A DNA stretch of 64,000 nt, from the NCBI RefSeq assembly GCF_001561955.1, contig NZ_CP014223.1, forward strand, positions 1,674,001 through 1,738,000. Direction: 5' to 3'. The notes beneath the pieces were generated by a model. It saw only the letters and a program-made list of their open reading frames with translations, was not told the origin of the DNA and did not search any database. Below are positions 10,265 through 19,052 of this stretch, in pieces. A program made the position numbers and the translations under genes. Within the stretch, counting starts at the first letter, position 1, and each line of letters starts with the position of its first letter. This stretch comes from Anaerotignum propionicum DSM 1682 (lineage in GTDB: Bacteria > Bacillota > Clostridia > Lachnospirales > Anaerotignaceae).

Positions 10265-11569
10265 TTACACCTTTTTTCTTAAATTTCCGGTTGAAGGATT
10301 ATCAATTAGCTTTCCTTCTTCAGTAAAACGTGAACCATGACAAGGGCAATCCCATGATTGTTCCACATTGTTCCACTTTAAGGCACAGCCCATATGAGGA
10401 CAACGAGGTGTTGTGGGTGTAAGCAAATTGACCACTGCTTGAATGGCATTACTAGCAAGCTGAGGACGAAAAATTGTACGGGACGGGGAGAAAACCTCCG
10501 CATAGGGATTTTCTTTTCCCAGCACTATGTCTGTAAGAAGCATTGCTGACACCATAGAAGAAGTCATGCCCCATTTATTGAAACCAGTAGCAACATATAA
10601 ATCCGTGGTGCTAGCAGAATAACTACCAATATAAGGAACACCATCAAGGGTCATACAATCCTGTGTTGCCCAGCGGTATCTGATTTTTGCATTCGGATAG
10701 TGACGATTTGCAAAATCTTCAAGCTCTTTAAAATTACCGCCTTTTTTACCTGTACGGTGATCACCACCGCCTATGAGCAAAAGATCTTCATAATTGCGAA
10801 AGGACATACCTTTTTGTGATTCGTCCACATACATACCCTCAACATTAGGTGCATTTTCCAATACAAGCACATAGGAACGGTGCTGATACATTTTCAAAAA
10901 ATAGCTCCCGTGCTTATTAAGAAAAGGAAAATGAGTGGTCACAATAATTTTGTTTGCTGTAATTTTTCCATGGTCTGTGACAGCAGTTGTACCAATTAAC
11001 TCGCGAACAGCAGTATGCTCATAAATAGACAGTCCTTCTACAATGCCAGATACGAACTTCAGCGGATTAAACTGCGCCTGTTTAGAAAACTTGACAGCAC
11101 CTGCAATGGAAAATGGCAAGGGAAGGGAATCCACAGATTGTGCTGAAAAGCCGATTTTATGAAGGGCAGCAAGTTCCCGTTCCACCTTTTTCTTGTCATC
11201 AAGGGAATATATATAATTGTCCTGTTCTTCAAAGTCGCAATTAACCATTTTGCACAGCTTCCGATATTGATTTAAAGCTTCTTCATTGGCTTCAAGATAG
11301 AGTCTTGCTGTTTCCATACCAAATTCACGGATCAATTTGTCATAGACAAAACCATGCTGTGAGGTAATTTTTGCAGTTGTATTTTTCGTAATTCCGCTAC
11401 AAATACGATCTGCCTCCACTAGCATATATTTAACACCCGCTTGTTCCAGCATATAAGCGCACAGGATTCCTGCCAAACCTCCGCCGATGATGAGTATATC
11501 CGTTCTGATATCCTGATTCAAAACATCAAAACATGGTAAATCTGATTTTTCCTTCCAAACGGAATTCAT
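10265..11569 (-). CDS. FAD-dependent oxidoreductase with C-terminal Rieske domain
   Basis: A 434-residue protein. The N-terminus has a Rossmann FAD site (ILIIGGGLAGILCA, about residues 26-39) and DadA-like oxidoreductase sequence; near 390 comes a Rieske [2Fe-2S] motif, CPHMGC and, after about 15 residues, CPCHGSRF, giving the Cys-x-His...Cys-x2-His ligand set. This architecture is common in Bacillus and Clostridium near spore or stress genes. The substrate is unknown. It is transcribed divergently from the manganese catalase gene with about 170 bp between them. At 434 residues it is somewhat short for the family (about 500), but both domains are complete. Confidence 0.9.
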   Translation of the reverse strand: MNSVWKEKSDLPCFDVLNQDIRTDILIIGGGLAGILCAYMLEQAGVKYMLVEADRICSGITKNTTAKITSQHGFVYDKLIREFGMETARLYLEANEEALNQYRKLCKMVNCDFEEQDNYIYSLDDKKKVERELAALHKIGFSAQSVDSLPLPFSIAGAVKFSKQAQFNPLKFVSGIVEGLSIYEHTAVRELIGTTAVTDHGKITANKIIVTTHFPFLNKHGSYFLKMYQHRSYVLVLENAPNVEGMYVDESQKGMSFRNYEDLLLIGGGDHRTGKKGGNFKELEDFANRHYPNAKIRYRWATQDCMTLDGVPYIGSYSASTTDLYVATGFNKWGMTSSMVSAMLLTDIVLGKENPYAEVFSPSRTIFRPQLASNAIQAVVNLLTPTTPRCPHMGCALKWNNVEQSWDCPCHGSRFTEEGKLIDNPSTGNLRKKV

Positions 11570-11690
11570 ATTATTCCACCTTTCTGCACGAGGTTTTCCC
11601 TCAGGCCAATTGCTTATAATTGCTTATATGGCATTAGTGTTTTTCAATCTCGGAAAACATCTTTAACGTTATTTCAAACAGGTTTCTTAT

Positions 11691-11721
11691 GAATATTATT
11701 TTCAGAAAAAGGAATATTATT
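11691..11721 (+). promoter_or_regulatory. Direct repeat in the cotJC upstream region
   Basis: GAATATTATT occurs twice, 21 bp apart, just before the ribosome site of the manganese catalase gene. It could be an operator or part of a sporulation promoter; no unambiguous -35/-10 pair was seen. Confidence 0.3.
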
Positions 11722-11741
11722 CGAAGAAAGGAAGTGTTACG

Positions 11742-12419
11742 ATGTTTAAACATGAAAAGCAACTTTTTCATCCGGTTGAAGTAGAAAGACCCAATCCCCA
11801 ATATGCTGTTTTAATGCAAGAGCAGCTTGGCGGTGGAAACGGTGAGCTAAAAGCTGCAATGCAGTATATGTCTCAAAGTTTTCGCATTAAGGATCCTGCC
11901 ATTAAGGATTTATTTATGGATATTGCGGCCGAAGAACTCAGCCATATGGAAATGGTGGCGCAGACTATTAATTTGCTCAACGGACACGATGTTGATTACT
12001 CCGCTGTAAATGCAGGGGAAATTCAGACTCATGTAATTCTGGGACTCAATCCCGGACTTATCAATTCATCCGGCTACTCATGGACCGGCGATTATGTGAC
12101 GGTAACTGGCGATCTCTGTGCGGATTTGCTCTCAAACATAGCTTCAGAACAGAGAGCAAAAGTTGTGTACGAGTATCTTTACCGTCAAATTAATGATAAA
12201 AAGGTAAAAGAAACAATCGATTTTTTGCTTAACCGAGAGGAAGCACATAACGCAATGTTTCGTGAAGCCTTTAATCGTGTGCAGGATTCTGGCTCTAACA
12301 AAGATTTTGGTGTGACCAAGGATTCTCGTATTTATTTCGATCTTTCCAGTCCTTCTCCTGCAAACGCTTTTGGAGATACACAGGCCAAACCCGTTAGCTT
12401 TAACAATCCAAACAGTTAA
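11742..12419 (+). CDS. cotJC: Manganese catalase family protein (CotJC-like)
   Basis: A 225-residue ferritin-like four-helix protein. The metal-binding helices are visible: Glu in GELKAAMQYMSQ, the EELSHMEM motif, Glu in ASEQRAKVVYEYL and Glu-His in REEAHNAMF. It should form a di-manganese centre that decomposes hydrogen peroxide; in bacilli CotJC is a spore coat protein. The start has GAAAGGAAG upstream. The gene stands alone on the plus strand, divergent from the FAD-Rieske gene. A decayed copy of its last 55 bases is found at 43126-43180. Confidence 0.92.
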   Translation: MFKHEKQLFHPVEVERPNPQYAVLMQEQLGGGNGELKAAMQYMSQSFRIKDPAIKDLFMDIAAEELSHMEMVAQTINLLNGHDVDYSAVNAGEIQTHVILGLNPGLINSSGYSWTGDYVTVTGDLCADLLSNIASEQRAKVVYEYLYRQINDKKVKETIDFLLNREEAHNAMFREAFNRVQDSGSNKDFGVTKDSRIYFDLSSPSPANAFGDTQAKPVSFNNPNS

Positions 12420-12421
12420 AT

Positions 12422-12470
12422 AAAAAGGGCTAAGGTTGAGGTATTTAATTACCTTTTTCTTGGTCCTTTT
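12422..12470 (+). terminator. Terminator after cotJC
   Basis: A long imperfect hairpin starts within three bases of the stop: AAAAGG...CCTTTT outside, CTAAG/CTTGG and AGGTA/TACCT inside, ending in a T run. From here to about 12770 I see no gene. Confidence 0.6.
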
Positions 12471-12772
12471 ACTATGTCATCTTGATATGCTGTATTTCAT
12501 AAGATTTTCTTTCTTTGTTTCAATTGTTGTAGAATATATTGAAATAAGCTCATCTTTCATAATCCAAATAATCTATCAAACTATTATAATTACCAAACAG
12601 TGTACCGTTACATAATATCTTTATTTTAATCCCAAAATAGTCAGTCTACCTACTCCAACCATCTATTAGACTCAAAAAATATATATTGGCATATATCAAT
12701 TTGATGTCAGGATTCTTTTATCAGTAATCATCAATAAATATCGTATATATGAATAACGTAACGTATAGAAAA

Positions 12773-12807
12773 ATGCCTGCTTACATATTGAGATGATAAG
12801 CAGGCAT
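12773..12807 (-). terminator. Terminator after the three small paralogues
   Basis: Perfect 11-bp arms ATGCCTGCTTA/TAAGCAGGCAT; read on the minus strand they are followed by TTTTT. It lies directly after the stop of the last small gene. Confidence 0.85.
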
Positions 12808-12810
12808 CTT

Positions 12811-12999
12811 TCATTTTTGGGGTACAAGAGACTGTACATAGGCAAGCATTTCATTTTTAGATTGTATCATATGGGTACGATCTATAATTTGCTGTTGCGC
12901 CTGCGTTGACAGCGAAAAGAAATAATCCATTGCATTGTATTCTTCGAGTGCCAAACCAAGTCCTACCGGTATTTTCCCACCATTTGTATATTTTTCCAT
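12811..12999 (-). CDS. Small conserved protein, paralogue 3 (YdeI/OmpD-associated-like)
   Basis: 62 residues; the ATG at 12999 follows AAGGTGAG. It has the pattern P-x-GLGLALEE...YFFSLS-x-Q-QQQIIDRTHMI...AYVQ, also seen in its two neighbours and in the C-terminal helical segment of YdeI/OmpD-associated proteins. It lacks the N-terminal GHNPN segment of the other two copies. No signal peptide or membrane segment. Function unknown. Confidence 0.75.
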   Translation of the reverse strand: MEKYTNGGKIPVGLGLALEEYNAMDYFFSLSTQAQQQIIDRTHMIQSKNEMLAYVQSLVPQK

Positions 13000-13030
13000 A
13001 ATCTCACCTTTTTTAAATGGCTTCAATAAA

Positions 13031-13288
13031 TTAATACGCATTCATGAATCCTAAATTATTATTCCTAAGACTATCTATCGCATTATTAATTTTCTCTTTT
13101 GCATCGTAACCCGATTCATTATTACTTTGAATGTAGCGAATGACATTTGCTTTTTGCATATCAGTTAGATTTTCATAACGGACTCTTGCCTCAGGTTCTT
13201 GTAAAAGCGCCATAGCAAAACCCTCGGGTAAATCAGGAACATTTGGATTGGGATTGTGGCCCATTCCAACAAAACTTTTATCATCCAT
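13031..13288 (-). CDS. Small conserved protein, paralogue 2
   Basis: 85 residues, starting at the ATG at 13288 behind AAAGGAG. It begins MDDKSFVGMGHNPNPN, then VPDLPEGFAMAL, EPEA and a C-terminal RYIQSNNESG segment, and is clearly a duplicate of the upstream gene (shared GHNPN, NVPD, EGF, EPEA, IQSNNE). It is cytoplasmic by sequence. The three genes form one unit with 18 and 31 bp gaps. Function unknown. Confidence 0.8.
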   Translation of the reverse strand: MDDKSFVGMGHNPNPNVPDLPEGFAMALLQEPEARVRYENLTDMQKANVIRYIQSNNESGYDAKEKINNAIDSLRNNNLGFMNAY

Positions 13289-13306
13289 TCGTATTTCTCC
13301 TTTCAC

Positions 13307-13558
13307 CTAAAGTCTAAAATTCAGACTATTATTTTTTAAGCTGGTAACAACAGTATTTATCTTGTTTCTTGCGTCGTCACCTGTTTCATTATTACTTTGT
13401 ATATATTGAATCACAGAAGCTTTTTGAACTACGCTTAAACTATCAAAATAATGATGTGCCTCAGGTTCTTTACTCAAAGCTGCGCCAAAACCTTCAGGTA
13501 TATCAGGAACATTGTAATTGGGATTATGTCCCAATCCTATGAAATCTGCATCACTCAT
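13307..13558 (-). CDS. Small conserved protein, paralogue 1
   Basis: 83 residues and first gene of the tandem trio, with AAAGGAG-like spacing upstream of the ATG. It shares IGLGHNPN, NVPDIPEGFGAAL, KEPEAHHYF and QYIQSNNETGDDARNKIN with the next gene. The helical GF-x-AL...LS-x-QK-x-IQYIQ core resembles the end of YdeI/OmpD-associated proteins. Expression in a sporulation setting is possible given the neighbouring coat genes, but nothing in the sequence proves it. Confidence 0.8.
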   Translation of the reverse strand: MSDADFIGLGHNPNYNVPDIPEGFGAALSKEPEAHHYFDSLSVVQKASVIQYIQSNNETGDDARNKINTVVTSLKNNSLNFRL

Positions 13559-13898
13559 TTTATTACTCCTTTTTTATATTCTTCTATCTATACCGTGGGC
13601 ATCTCCAGCGATTAACGTCGGCCTGCTTTTAAGCTAATATCCATTCATAAATTCGCCCTTTCTTATTTTTAGCAAAGACCGCCAGAATATACTAAATCCT
13701 TTAATCATTATGAATAAATTAAAGCTCTTTAGTAATTGAGTTGCATATCATAACACTGTTTTCTATTTTAAACTTGCTATTTAGTGGAAGAGGTTGCTTT
13801 GGAATGCCCCCATGACAACAAATATGTTGATCGCAGTTATAGCTAATTATCTTACCAGCAATTATTTCGCATCATCAAGGTTAAGACTGTATTAGAAA
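13559..13898. other. Intergenic region without recognisable gene
   Basis: AT-rich spacer upstream of the small-gene trio. It should contain the trio's promoter on the minus strand, but no convincing -35/-10 pair was picked out. Confidence 0.5.
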
Positions 13899-13925
13899 AA
13901 GCGGACGAAATTAATTCGTCCGCTT
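13899..13925 (-). terminator. Terminator after the ammonia-lyase gene
   Basis: Perfect arms AAGCGGACGAA/TTCGTCCGCTT with a 5-base loop and a T run on the minus strand, about 50 bp past the stop. Confidence 0.9.
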
Positions 13926-13975
13926 GAATAACTAAAGTAATGTACAATTTAAAATCAAAATCAATAAAAACTTCC

Positions 13976-14413
13976 TCATTCACCGGGGTGCTTTCTCTCT
14001 TTAAAAGAGGATTCCTGAGGGCCTCTCTGATCTTTTTTTGCGATGAACAAACTACCCGTTGCTCTTCCGCACAATACCGGAGGCTCACAAGCTGTTGCGC
14101 GTGTATCCTGAGGATTTGTGATATCAACCATTGTTGCAACTTTCCATGCTTCAAATTTACATGTATAGGACTGGTTACCAACTTTTTCAATCCAGCCGTG
14201 GTATTCCATAAAGTCACCAACATATACAGGAGCTGTGAATTCGATATCTTTGTAGCCCAAGAATAAGCTTATGTCACCATCAACATAAACCATTAATTCT
14301 GTACCAACGTCGCCCCACTGATTCACAATTCTAGCGCCGTTTACTAAATTTCCAGTATAGTGAGCATCTTTTGCGCTCATCATTAAATGATGTACAACCT
14401 TTTTACCTACCAT
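13976..14413 (-). CDS. acl: Beta-alanyl-CoA (3-aminobutyryl-CoA) ammonia-lyase, hotdog fold
   Basis: With the ATG at 14413 (GGAGG seven bases upstream) the protein is 145 residues, the size I recall for beta-alanyl-CoA:ammonia lyase of C. propionicum. Sequence features also match that small hotdog family: SAKDAHYTGNLVNGAR near the N-terminus, GDVGTELMVYVDGD, and FTAPVYVGDFMEYHG. The enzyme removes ammonia from a 3-aminoacyl-CoA to give acryloyl- or crotonyl-CoA. A CoA-transferase and a crotonase encoded in this window could supply and use such thioesters. It has its own terminator and a 324-bp upstream gap, so it is probably monocistronic. Activity towards 3-aminobutyryl-CoA cannot be excluded from sequence. 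Confidence 0.85.
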   Translation of the reverse strand: MVGKKVVHHLMMSAKDAHYTGNLVNGARIVNQWGDVGTELMVYVDGDISLFLGYKDIEFTAPVYVGDFMEYHGWIEKVGNQSYTCKFEAWKVATMVDITNPQDTRATACEPPVLCGRATGSLFIAKKDQRGPQESSFKERKHPGE

Positions 14414-14737
14414 AACTACTTCCTCCTTTTCATTCTTCAATGTAACACTAACAATATAATAATTCGGGTCTATGAATATGTGATTAAGAAAACTGTCTCG
14501 GAAATCGTTTCTTAGAAAGCCCGTTTTTCATTTGTTTTGATTAGACACCTCAAATATTTTTCGGCATGACACTTTGAGAGGGAATTTGAATAATGTCTAT
14601 CATCTAAATCCGGTCTATTCGGACTTCTCCTATAAATTCCACTTATCTCATAACTTATAAGCTTCGATTTATTCATAAATCTTTTTTAAGCCTTCTCACC
14701 ACTCCGCTCTTTCATAGACCCGGCACGTTGCTTGTTG
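14414..14737. other. Intergenic region without recognisable feature
   Basis: 324 bp between the aldehyde dehydrogenase stop and the ammonia-lyase start. It contains a short palindrome (TTTCTTAGAAA) near 14510 and no ORF. The promoter of the ammonia-lyase gene should lie here. Confidence 0.5.
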
Positions 14738-16090
14738 TTACTTTTTAAAAATGCTAGCCGCATCCGGCACTTTTACATCAAGGGGCATTGCAATTTTTGA
14801 TACATTAATCAGATGTATATAGTCTACGTTTCCTGCCAAAATATTGTTTCCCCATGTACCACATCCTTCAGATACTGCAGGAGATAGACCGTTAGTAGCA
14901 GGTCCCCACGCATCTGGTGTAGGCTGGTTTACTAACAAACGAGCCACAGGTATTTTTTCTCCGGCATACCTAATATGCTCTTGATTGTTACTAAACAGAC
15001 CAGCGGTATGACCAATTCCACCGGACTCTTTCATATTTCTAACTGCCATTTCTACTGCCTCTTCAAATTTATCATAGGATTTCATAACCACAATAGGTCC
15101 CATGATTTCATGACCGAAGATGTCATCCTTGCCTACGCCGTCAATTTTCACTGCAAGCACCTTTGTTTCCACAGGGATATCAAAGCCCGCAGCCTTTGCA
15201 ATAACGAAAGCGTCTTTGCCCACCAGACTACCGTCTACCTTACCGTCGTGAAACAACGCCTGGCGGAATTTTTCCACATCTTTGGCGTCTTCATAAACCA
15301 CAAAGCCTGCATTCTTCATTTCTTCAAAGAATTTTGCTTCCACTTCTTGAGGATACAGCAATAAGTTGTCACCATCGCAAAGGATACCGTTGTCACTGCC
15401 AACAGCGATTACTGTCATCCCTGCCGCTGTTTTCAGGTCATAATCTCTGTCCAAAATAACAGGAGGATTGCCGGGGCCTACGCCGTATGCGGGAGTTCCG
15501 CTGGAGTATGCCGCTTTGGTGAGTCCTGGTCCACCTGTTGCTAATACCAAGTCGCATTTTTCCATTAATTCCACGGATTTTTCAATGGTTGCACCTGCCA
15601 CAATTTGGATTAGGTCAGCAGGAGCCCCATTTTTTTCCAACGCTTCTCTGATTAAGTTTACCGTGTTGGTAGAGGTTTTTTCCGCACGGGGCGCAGGGGA
15701 AATGATAATGGCATTTTTGCCCTTTAATGCGTGCATGAAGTTACCCAGAGGTGTAACCGTAGGGTTTGTTGCAGGTGTGATAGCAGCAATAATGCCTACA
15801 GGATGTGCTACCTCAATGATACCCTGTTCGGGAATTTCATTGATGATCCCAACAGATTTTTTATCTTTCAGATAGTCCCAGAAAACAGCAGCCGTACCTG
15901 TATTTTTTTCAATTTTGTCTTCAACACAGCCAAGTTCTGTTTCTTCAACAGCCATCTTTGCCAGAGGCACTGCATTATCATAAATAATCTTTGCGCTTTC
16001 ATAAACCAGATGATCAATTTGTTCCTGTGTATAACCGCTGATCTCAGCAAACGCTTTTCGCCCATTATCAATCATTTCTTGAACATTCAT
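14738..16090 (-). CDS. CoA-acylating aldehyde dehydrogenase
   Basis: A 450-residue aldehyde dehydrogenase of the acylating (EutE/SucD/AdhE-N) type: HPVGIIAAITPATNPT near 96-111, the nucleotide-site GVGPGNPPV (203-211) and the catalytic Cys238 in SDNGILCDGD. Such enzymes oxidise an aldehyde to an acyl-CoA with NAD(P)+ and CoA, or run in reverse. It is the last gene of the run beginning with the sodium symporter. In aerobic hydroxyproline pathways the matching step uses a non-acylating enzyme, so this may be an anaerobic, energy-saving variant or a different pathway. Succinate-semialdehyde and sulfoacetaldehyde enzymes share the architecture, so the substrate is open. Confidence 0.88.
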   Translation of the reverse strand: MNVQEMIDNGRKAFAEISGYTQEQIDHLVYESAKIIYDNAVPLAKMAVEETELGCVEDKIEKNTGTAAVFWDYLKDKKSVGIINEIPEQGIIEVAHPVGIIAAITPATNPTVTPLGNFMHALKGKNAIIISPAPRAEKTSTNTVNLIREALEKNGAPADLIQIVAGATIEKSVELMEKCDLVLATGGPGLTKAAYSSGTPAYGVGPGNPPVILDRDYDLKTAAGMTVIAVGSDNGILCDGDNLLLYPQEVEAKFFEEMKNAGFVVYEDAKDVEKFRQALFHDGKVDGSLVGKDAFVIAKAAGFDIPVETKVLAVKIDGVGKDDIFGHEIMGPIVVMKSYDKFEEAVEMAVRNMKESGGIGHTAGLFSNNQEHIRYAGEKIPVARLLVNQPTPDAWGPATNGLSPAVSEGCGTWGNNILAGNVDYIHLINVSKIAMPLDVKVPDAASIFKK

Positions 16091-16143
16091 ATTTATACTC
16101 CTTTTTCTCTCATATGTCTTTACCTAGTTAAATGTAATCTCAA

Positions 16144-16935
16144 TTAAATCCAACCATTGTATGGTCTTTGTGCTGTTGCATTATGAAGCCAGTTAATTAG
16201 GGTAATAAAATCAAATACCGGTAATTGTGTTGCTTCCTGCACCGCATAGGCATAGGGTGGCATATCACTGCATTCCAGTAAAATGGCTCCTAAATCATCA
16301 TTTTCTTCCACTAATTCCCTGGCTAGCGCTACAATTTCTTCTTTTGCAATGCTATTATCAAAATAGCCTCTCATATTAACAACTGTAGCAAACTCTTCTG
16401 TTTTTAAGGCATCCTTAATTATAAGATTATCTTTGTCAACAACTCCGCAGCTCTCTAAAAGTGCATTGGTCATGGAGTCTTTATTAGCAGTTAAAATACC
16501 AATTTTTTGTCCCGGTTTAATTAAAGTTTGAATCCAAGGTATCTGTACTAAGCTGCTCATAGCAACAGGAACATCCACTGCCTCCCGAACCTGCTTTTGG
16601 TAATTTCCAAAGAAGCCACAAGCACTGCAAATAGCTCTCACTCCTTCGTTTTCAACCATAGATTTCGCCGCAAAAATAATATCATCCACTATTGTGGGAT
16701 CATTATTGAAAAGCCGGTCATTCGTTAAGTTGGAAACGGCCTTCATTCTAACAGGAAAATTATAGGTATAAGCATTTACTACATTACCCGGTAAAATTGG
16801 GTAATTGATGTTTTCAATATATACAATACCAACTGAATACCCTGCTACTTGTTGTCCCTGTACTCCTTTGTAATAACCTCCGTCATTGCCGGGTGTTAAA
16901 TAACCATAACGTCTACCATCCATATATTTACTCAT
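16144..16935 (-). CDS. Aspartate/glutamate/hydantoin racemase family protein
   Basis: 263 residues with two conserved cysteine regions that bracket the active site in this superfamily: AICSACGFFG (Cys103/Cys106) and LLECSDMPPYA (Cys222). Cofactor-free racemases use such a pair to take and return the alpha proton. It sits between the DapA-like gene and the aldehyde dehydrogenase in the same run. A racemase would fit a pathway in which an L-substrate must become D before the DadA-like dehydrogenase acts. Related AroM-like and maleate-isomerase-like proteins exist, so racemase activity is an inference. Confidence 0.8.
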   Translation of the reverse strand: MSKYMDGRRYGYLTPGNDGGYYKGVQGQQVAGYSVGIVYIENINYPILPGNVVNAYTYNFPVRMKAVSNLTNDRLFNNDPTIVDDIIFAAKSMVENEGVRAICSACGFFGNYQKQVREAVDVPVAMSSLVQIPWIQTLIKPGQKIGILTANKDSMTNALLESCGVVDKDNLIIKDALKTEEFATVVNMRGYFDNSIAKEEIVALARELVEENDDLGAILLECSDMPPYAYAVQEATQLPVFDFITLINWLHNATAQRPYNGWI

Positions 16936-16961
16936 ACAAGACCTCCTCTGTCGGGAATCTT

Positions 16962-17858
16962 TTATTTTACTTTGTAACCAAGCTTTTTGAGTTCTTCACG
17001 CATTTTTGCTCTTAATTCATCACTGGGCTGTGTAAGAGGCTTTCTTACAATGCCTCCTGGCAAACCAATAGCATCCAAACCTGCCTTCACAGGTCCCGGG
17101 TATGGTTCTGCTTCCATTAAATCATAGAAAGGAACAAGTTTTTGATTCAGTTCCGCTGCTGCCCTAAAATCATTTTTAACAACTGCCAAGTCATACATTT
17201 CTCTCATCTCTTTGGGCAAAAGATTGAAAACAATAGAAAATGCACTCTTAGCGCCCAGTGAATATGTGGGCATAAGAAGATGTTCCTCCGCCTCCATAAC
17301 GGCAAAATCCGGAATATCTCTCACTGCTGCATACGTTTGGCTTGTATGACGTTCATCAATAGTTTCTTTTACAGCAACAATATTATCAATCAATGCCAAT
17401 CTACGAATGAATTCCGGAGACAATTCAACACAAGTTGAACCGGGATTGTGATAAATTACAATGCCAATTTTAGAGCCTTCGGCGATCTCTTTAAAGAATT
17501 CATAAATGCCTTCTTCACTTGTCTGCTGATAAAATGGCGGCAATACCAAGCCCCATTTTGCTCCACAATCAGCTGCATAATTTGTTAATTCAATGGTTTC
17601 TTTTGCTGTATATTCTCCAGTTCCTGCCATAACAGGAACTCTACCATTGGCAAATTCACAACCTTTTTTAATAACCTCTTTTCTTTCCTCCAACGACATC
17701 ATATGATATTCGCCGGTACTCCCTCCAACTAATATCCCATGCATTCCATTTTCGATTGTGTAATCAATAATGGTTTTATATGCATCAAAATTGATACTTT
17801 CATCTGCATGAAAGGGGGTAATCAATGGTACAAATAATCCAATAGGTGCTTTACTCAT
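16962..17858 (-). CDS. DapA-like (dihydrodipicolinate synthase family) lyase or deaminase
   Basis: 298 residues with the whole DHDPS/NAL signature: GGSTGE (45-50), Tyr136 in IVIYHNPG and the Schiff-base Lys164 in VAVKET. The family makes or breaks C-C bonds next to a keto acid, or deaminates pyrroline-4-hydroxy-2-carboxylate. Lying beside a D-hydroxyproline-dehydrogenase-like complex, the deaminase role (LhpC-like) is attractive. No lysine biosynthesis genes are near, so a true DapA is less likely. Spacing to the neighbouring genes is about 27 bp on each side, with clear ribosome sites. Confidence 0.88.
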   Translation of the reverse strand: MSKAPIGLFVPLITPFHADESINFDAYKTIIDYTIENGMHGILVGGSTGEYHMMSLEERKEVIKKGCEFANGRVPVMAGTGEYTAKETIELTNYAADCGAKWGLVLPPFYQQTSEEGIYEFFKEIAEGSKIGIVIYHNPGSTCVELSPEFIRRLALIDNIVAVKETIDERHTSQTYAAVRDIPDFAVMEAEEHLLMPTYSLGAKSAFSIVFNLLPKEMREMYDLAVVKNDFRAAAELNQKLVPFYDLMEAEPYPGPVKAGLDAIGLPGGIVRKPLTQPSDELRAKMREELKKLGYKVK

Positions 17859-17885
17859 AATATTCCTCCTAATATGTAAAAAAAA

Positions 17886-19052
17886 TTATTTATTGTAGCG
17901 ACTAAAACTAAAAGGTGTAACATCCATATAAGGTTTTTCCCCTGTCAACATCTCTGAAATCAATCTACCTGTACTTGGTGCCATAGAAATACCATCGCCT
18001 TCATGTCCTGCAGCGATATAATAACCCGGAACCTCTTCAACTTCTGTAATAAGCGGAAGATGCTCTTCCATAAATGGTCTCACGCCAGCGTAGGAACGAA
18101 TACAATTCAGTTCTTTTAAAATCGGATAGAAACGCACAGCTCTCTTTGCAATTGTTTGTATAATATCGATTTCTGCATCAATGCCATAACCTGCAAAATT
18201 TCTACTGCTTCCTACCAGAACATTGTTTCCTTCTGATGGCTCAATTGTAAAGGCTACGCCATATTTCTCAACCAAAGGATCTCTCTTGCATTCAATTGCA
18301 AACTTTGAAAGCATGTAGCCAAACTCCTGAACCTTTTGGTTACAGAACTGAAAAGATGCACCGGAAATTAATATAACGCCTTTTCTTGGGATAATAGGAA
18401 TTTCCACGCCAACCATCTTTCCAATTTCGGGAGCCCAAACGCCACAACAGTTAACCACTTTTCTTGTTAAAAGTGTTCCGCTTGTAGTTTCTACTGCTTC
18501 TACTTCCTTCTTATCGTTTAGTTTAATACCCATAACGCTTGTTCTGGGGTACACATCAAGTCCCTTGCCTTTCACGGCTTCCACGAAGGCAAAGCATAAC
18601 TTAAACGGATTTAAACCACAGCATTCATCGCTATAAATACCACCAGCTAAGTCTTTTGCAATAAATGGTTCGCGCTCAACAAGTTCTGATGGACTTAACG
18701 TATAAACTCTGTATCCGTCTTTGCTTAAATCCTTTGCAAATTTAGTTGCAATCTCCATCTCCTGCTCCGATTCACAAACATACATACTGCCTCTGTTTGT
18801 AAATTCAAAATCATAGGATAACTCATCTCTAAGCTCTTTAAATCTTTGAATACTTGCATAACCTAACGCAGCATCTACACCGGGCTGCTTATCAACAATC
18901 AAGGCCGCCGCATCACAATGGCTTGAGGTTCCTCTTGCGATATCATTTTTTTCTACAAGAGCAACTGTGAGTCCTTTTTTAACCAGATGATAAGCGCAAC
19001 TTGTTCCGATTACGCCAGCGCCAATCACGACAACATCATACGTTTTACTCAT
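17886..19052 (-). CDS. FAD-dependent amino/imino acid dehydrogenase, DadA/HcnC type
   Basis: 388 residues, starting at the ATG at 19052 with GGAGGTGG upstream, overlapping the preceding stop by a few bases. It has the N-terminal dinucleotide fold YDVVVIGAGVIGTSCAYHL and the C-terminal AAGHEGDGI flavin segment typical of glycine/D-amino-acid oxidases. Together with the Fe-S and second flavoprotein subunits it should form a membrane-free multi-subunit dehydrogenase oxidising the C-N bond of a secondary or D-amino acid, with electrons leaving through the Fe-S subunits. HcnC, OoxB and LhpB-type subunits share this design; the substrate is not fixed by sequence. Confidence 0.9.
   Translation of the reverse strand: MSKTYDVVVIGAGVIGTSCAYHLVKKGLTVALVEKNDIARGTSSHCDAAALIVDKQPGVDAALGYASIQRFKELRDELSYDFEFTNRGSMYVCESEQEMEIATKFAKDLSKDGYRVYTLSPSELVEREPFIAKDLAGGIYSDECCGLNPFKLCFAFVEAVKGKGLDVYPRTSVMGIKLNDKKEVEAVETTSGTLLTRKVVNCCGVWAPEIGKMVGVEIPIIPRKGVILISGASFQFCNQKVQEFGYMLSKFAIECKRDPLVEKYGVAFTIEPSEGNNVLVGSSRNFAGYGIDAEIDIIQTIAKRAVRFYPILKELNCIRSYAGVRPFMEEHLPLITEVEEVPGYYIAAGHEGDGISMAPSTGRLISEMLTGEKPYMDVTPFSFSRYNK

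Noticed and set aside
15468-15875. Long plus-strand ORF within the aldehyde dehydrogenase gene
   Set aside because: The opposite strand encodes a complete enzyme with catalytic residues; this is a codon-bias shadow. The same holds for similar plus-strand ORFs within 3.4-4.4 kb and 47.5-51 kb.
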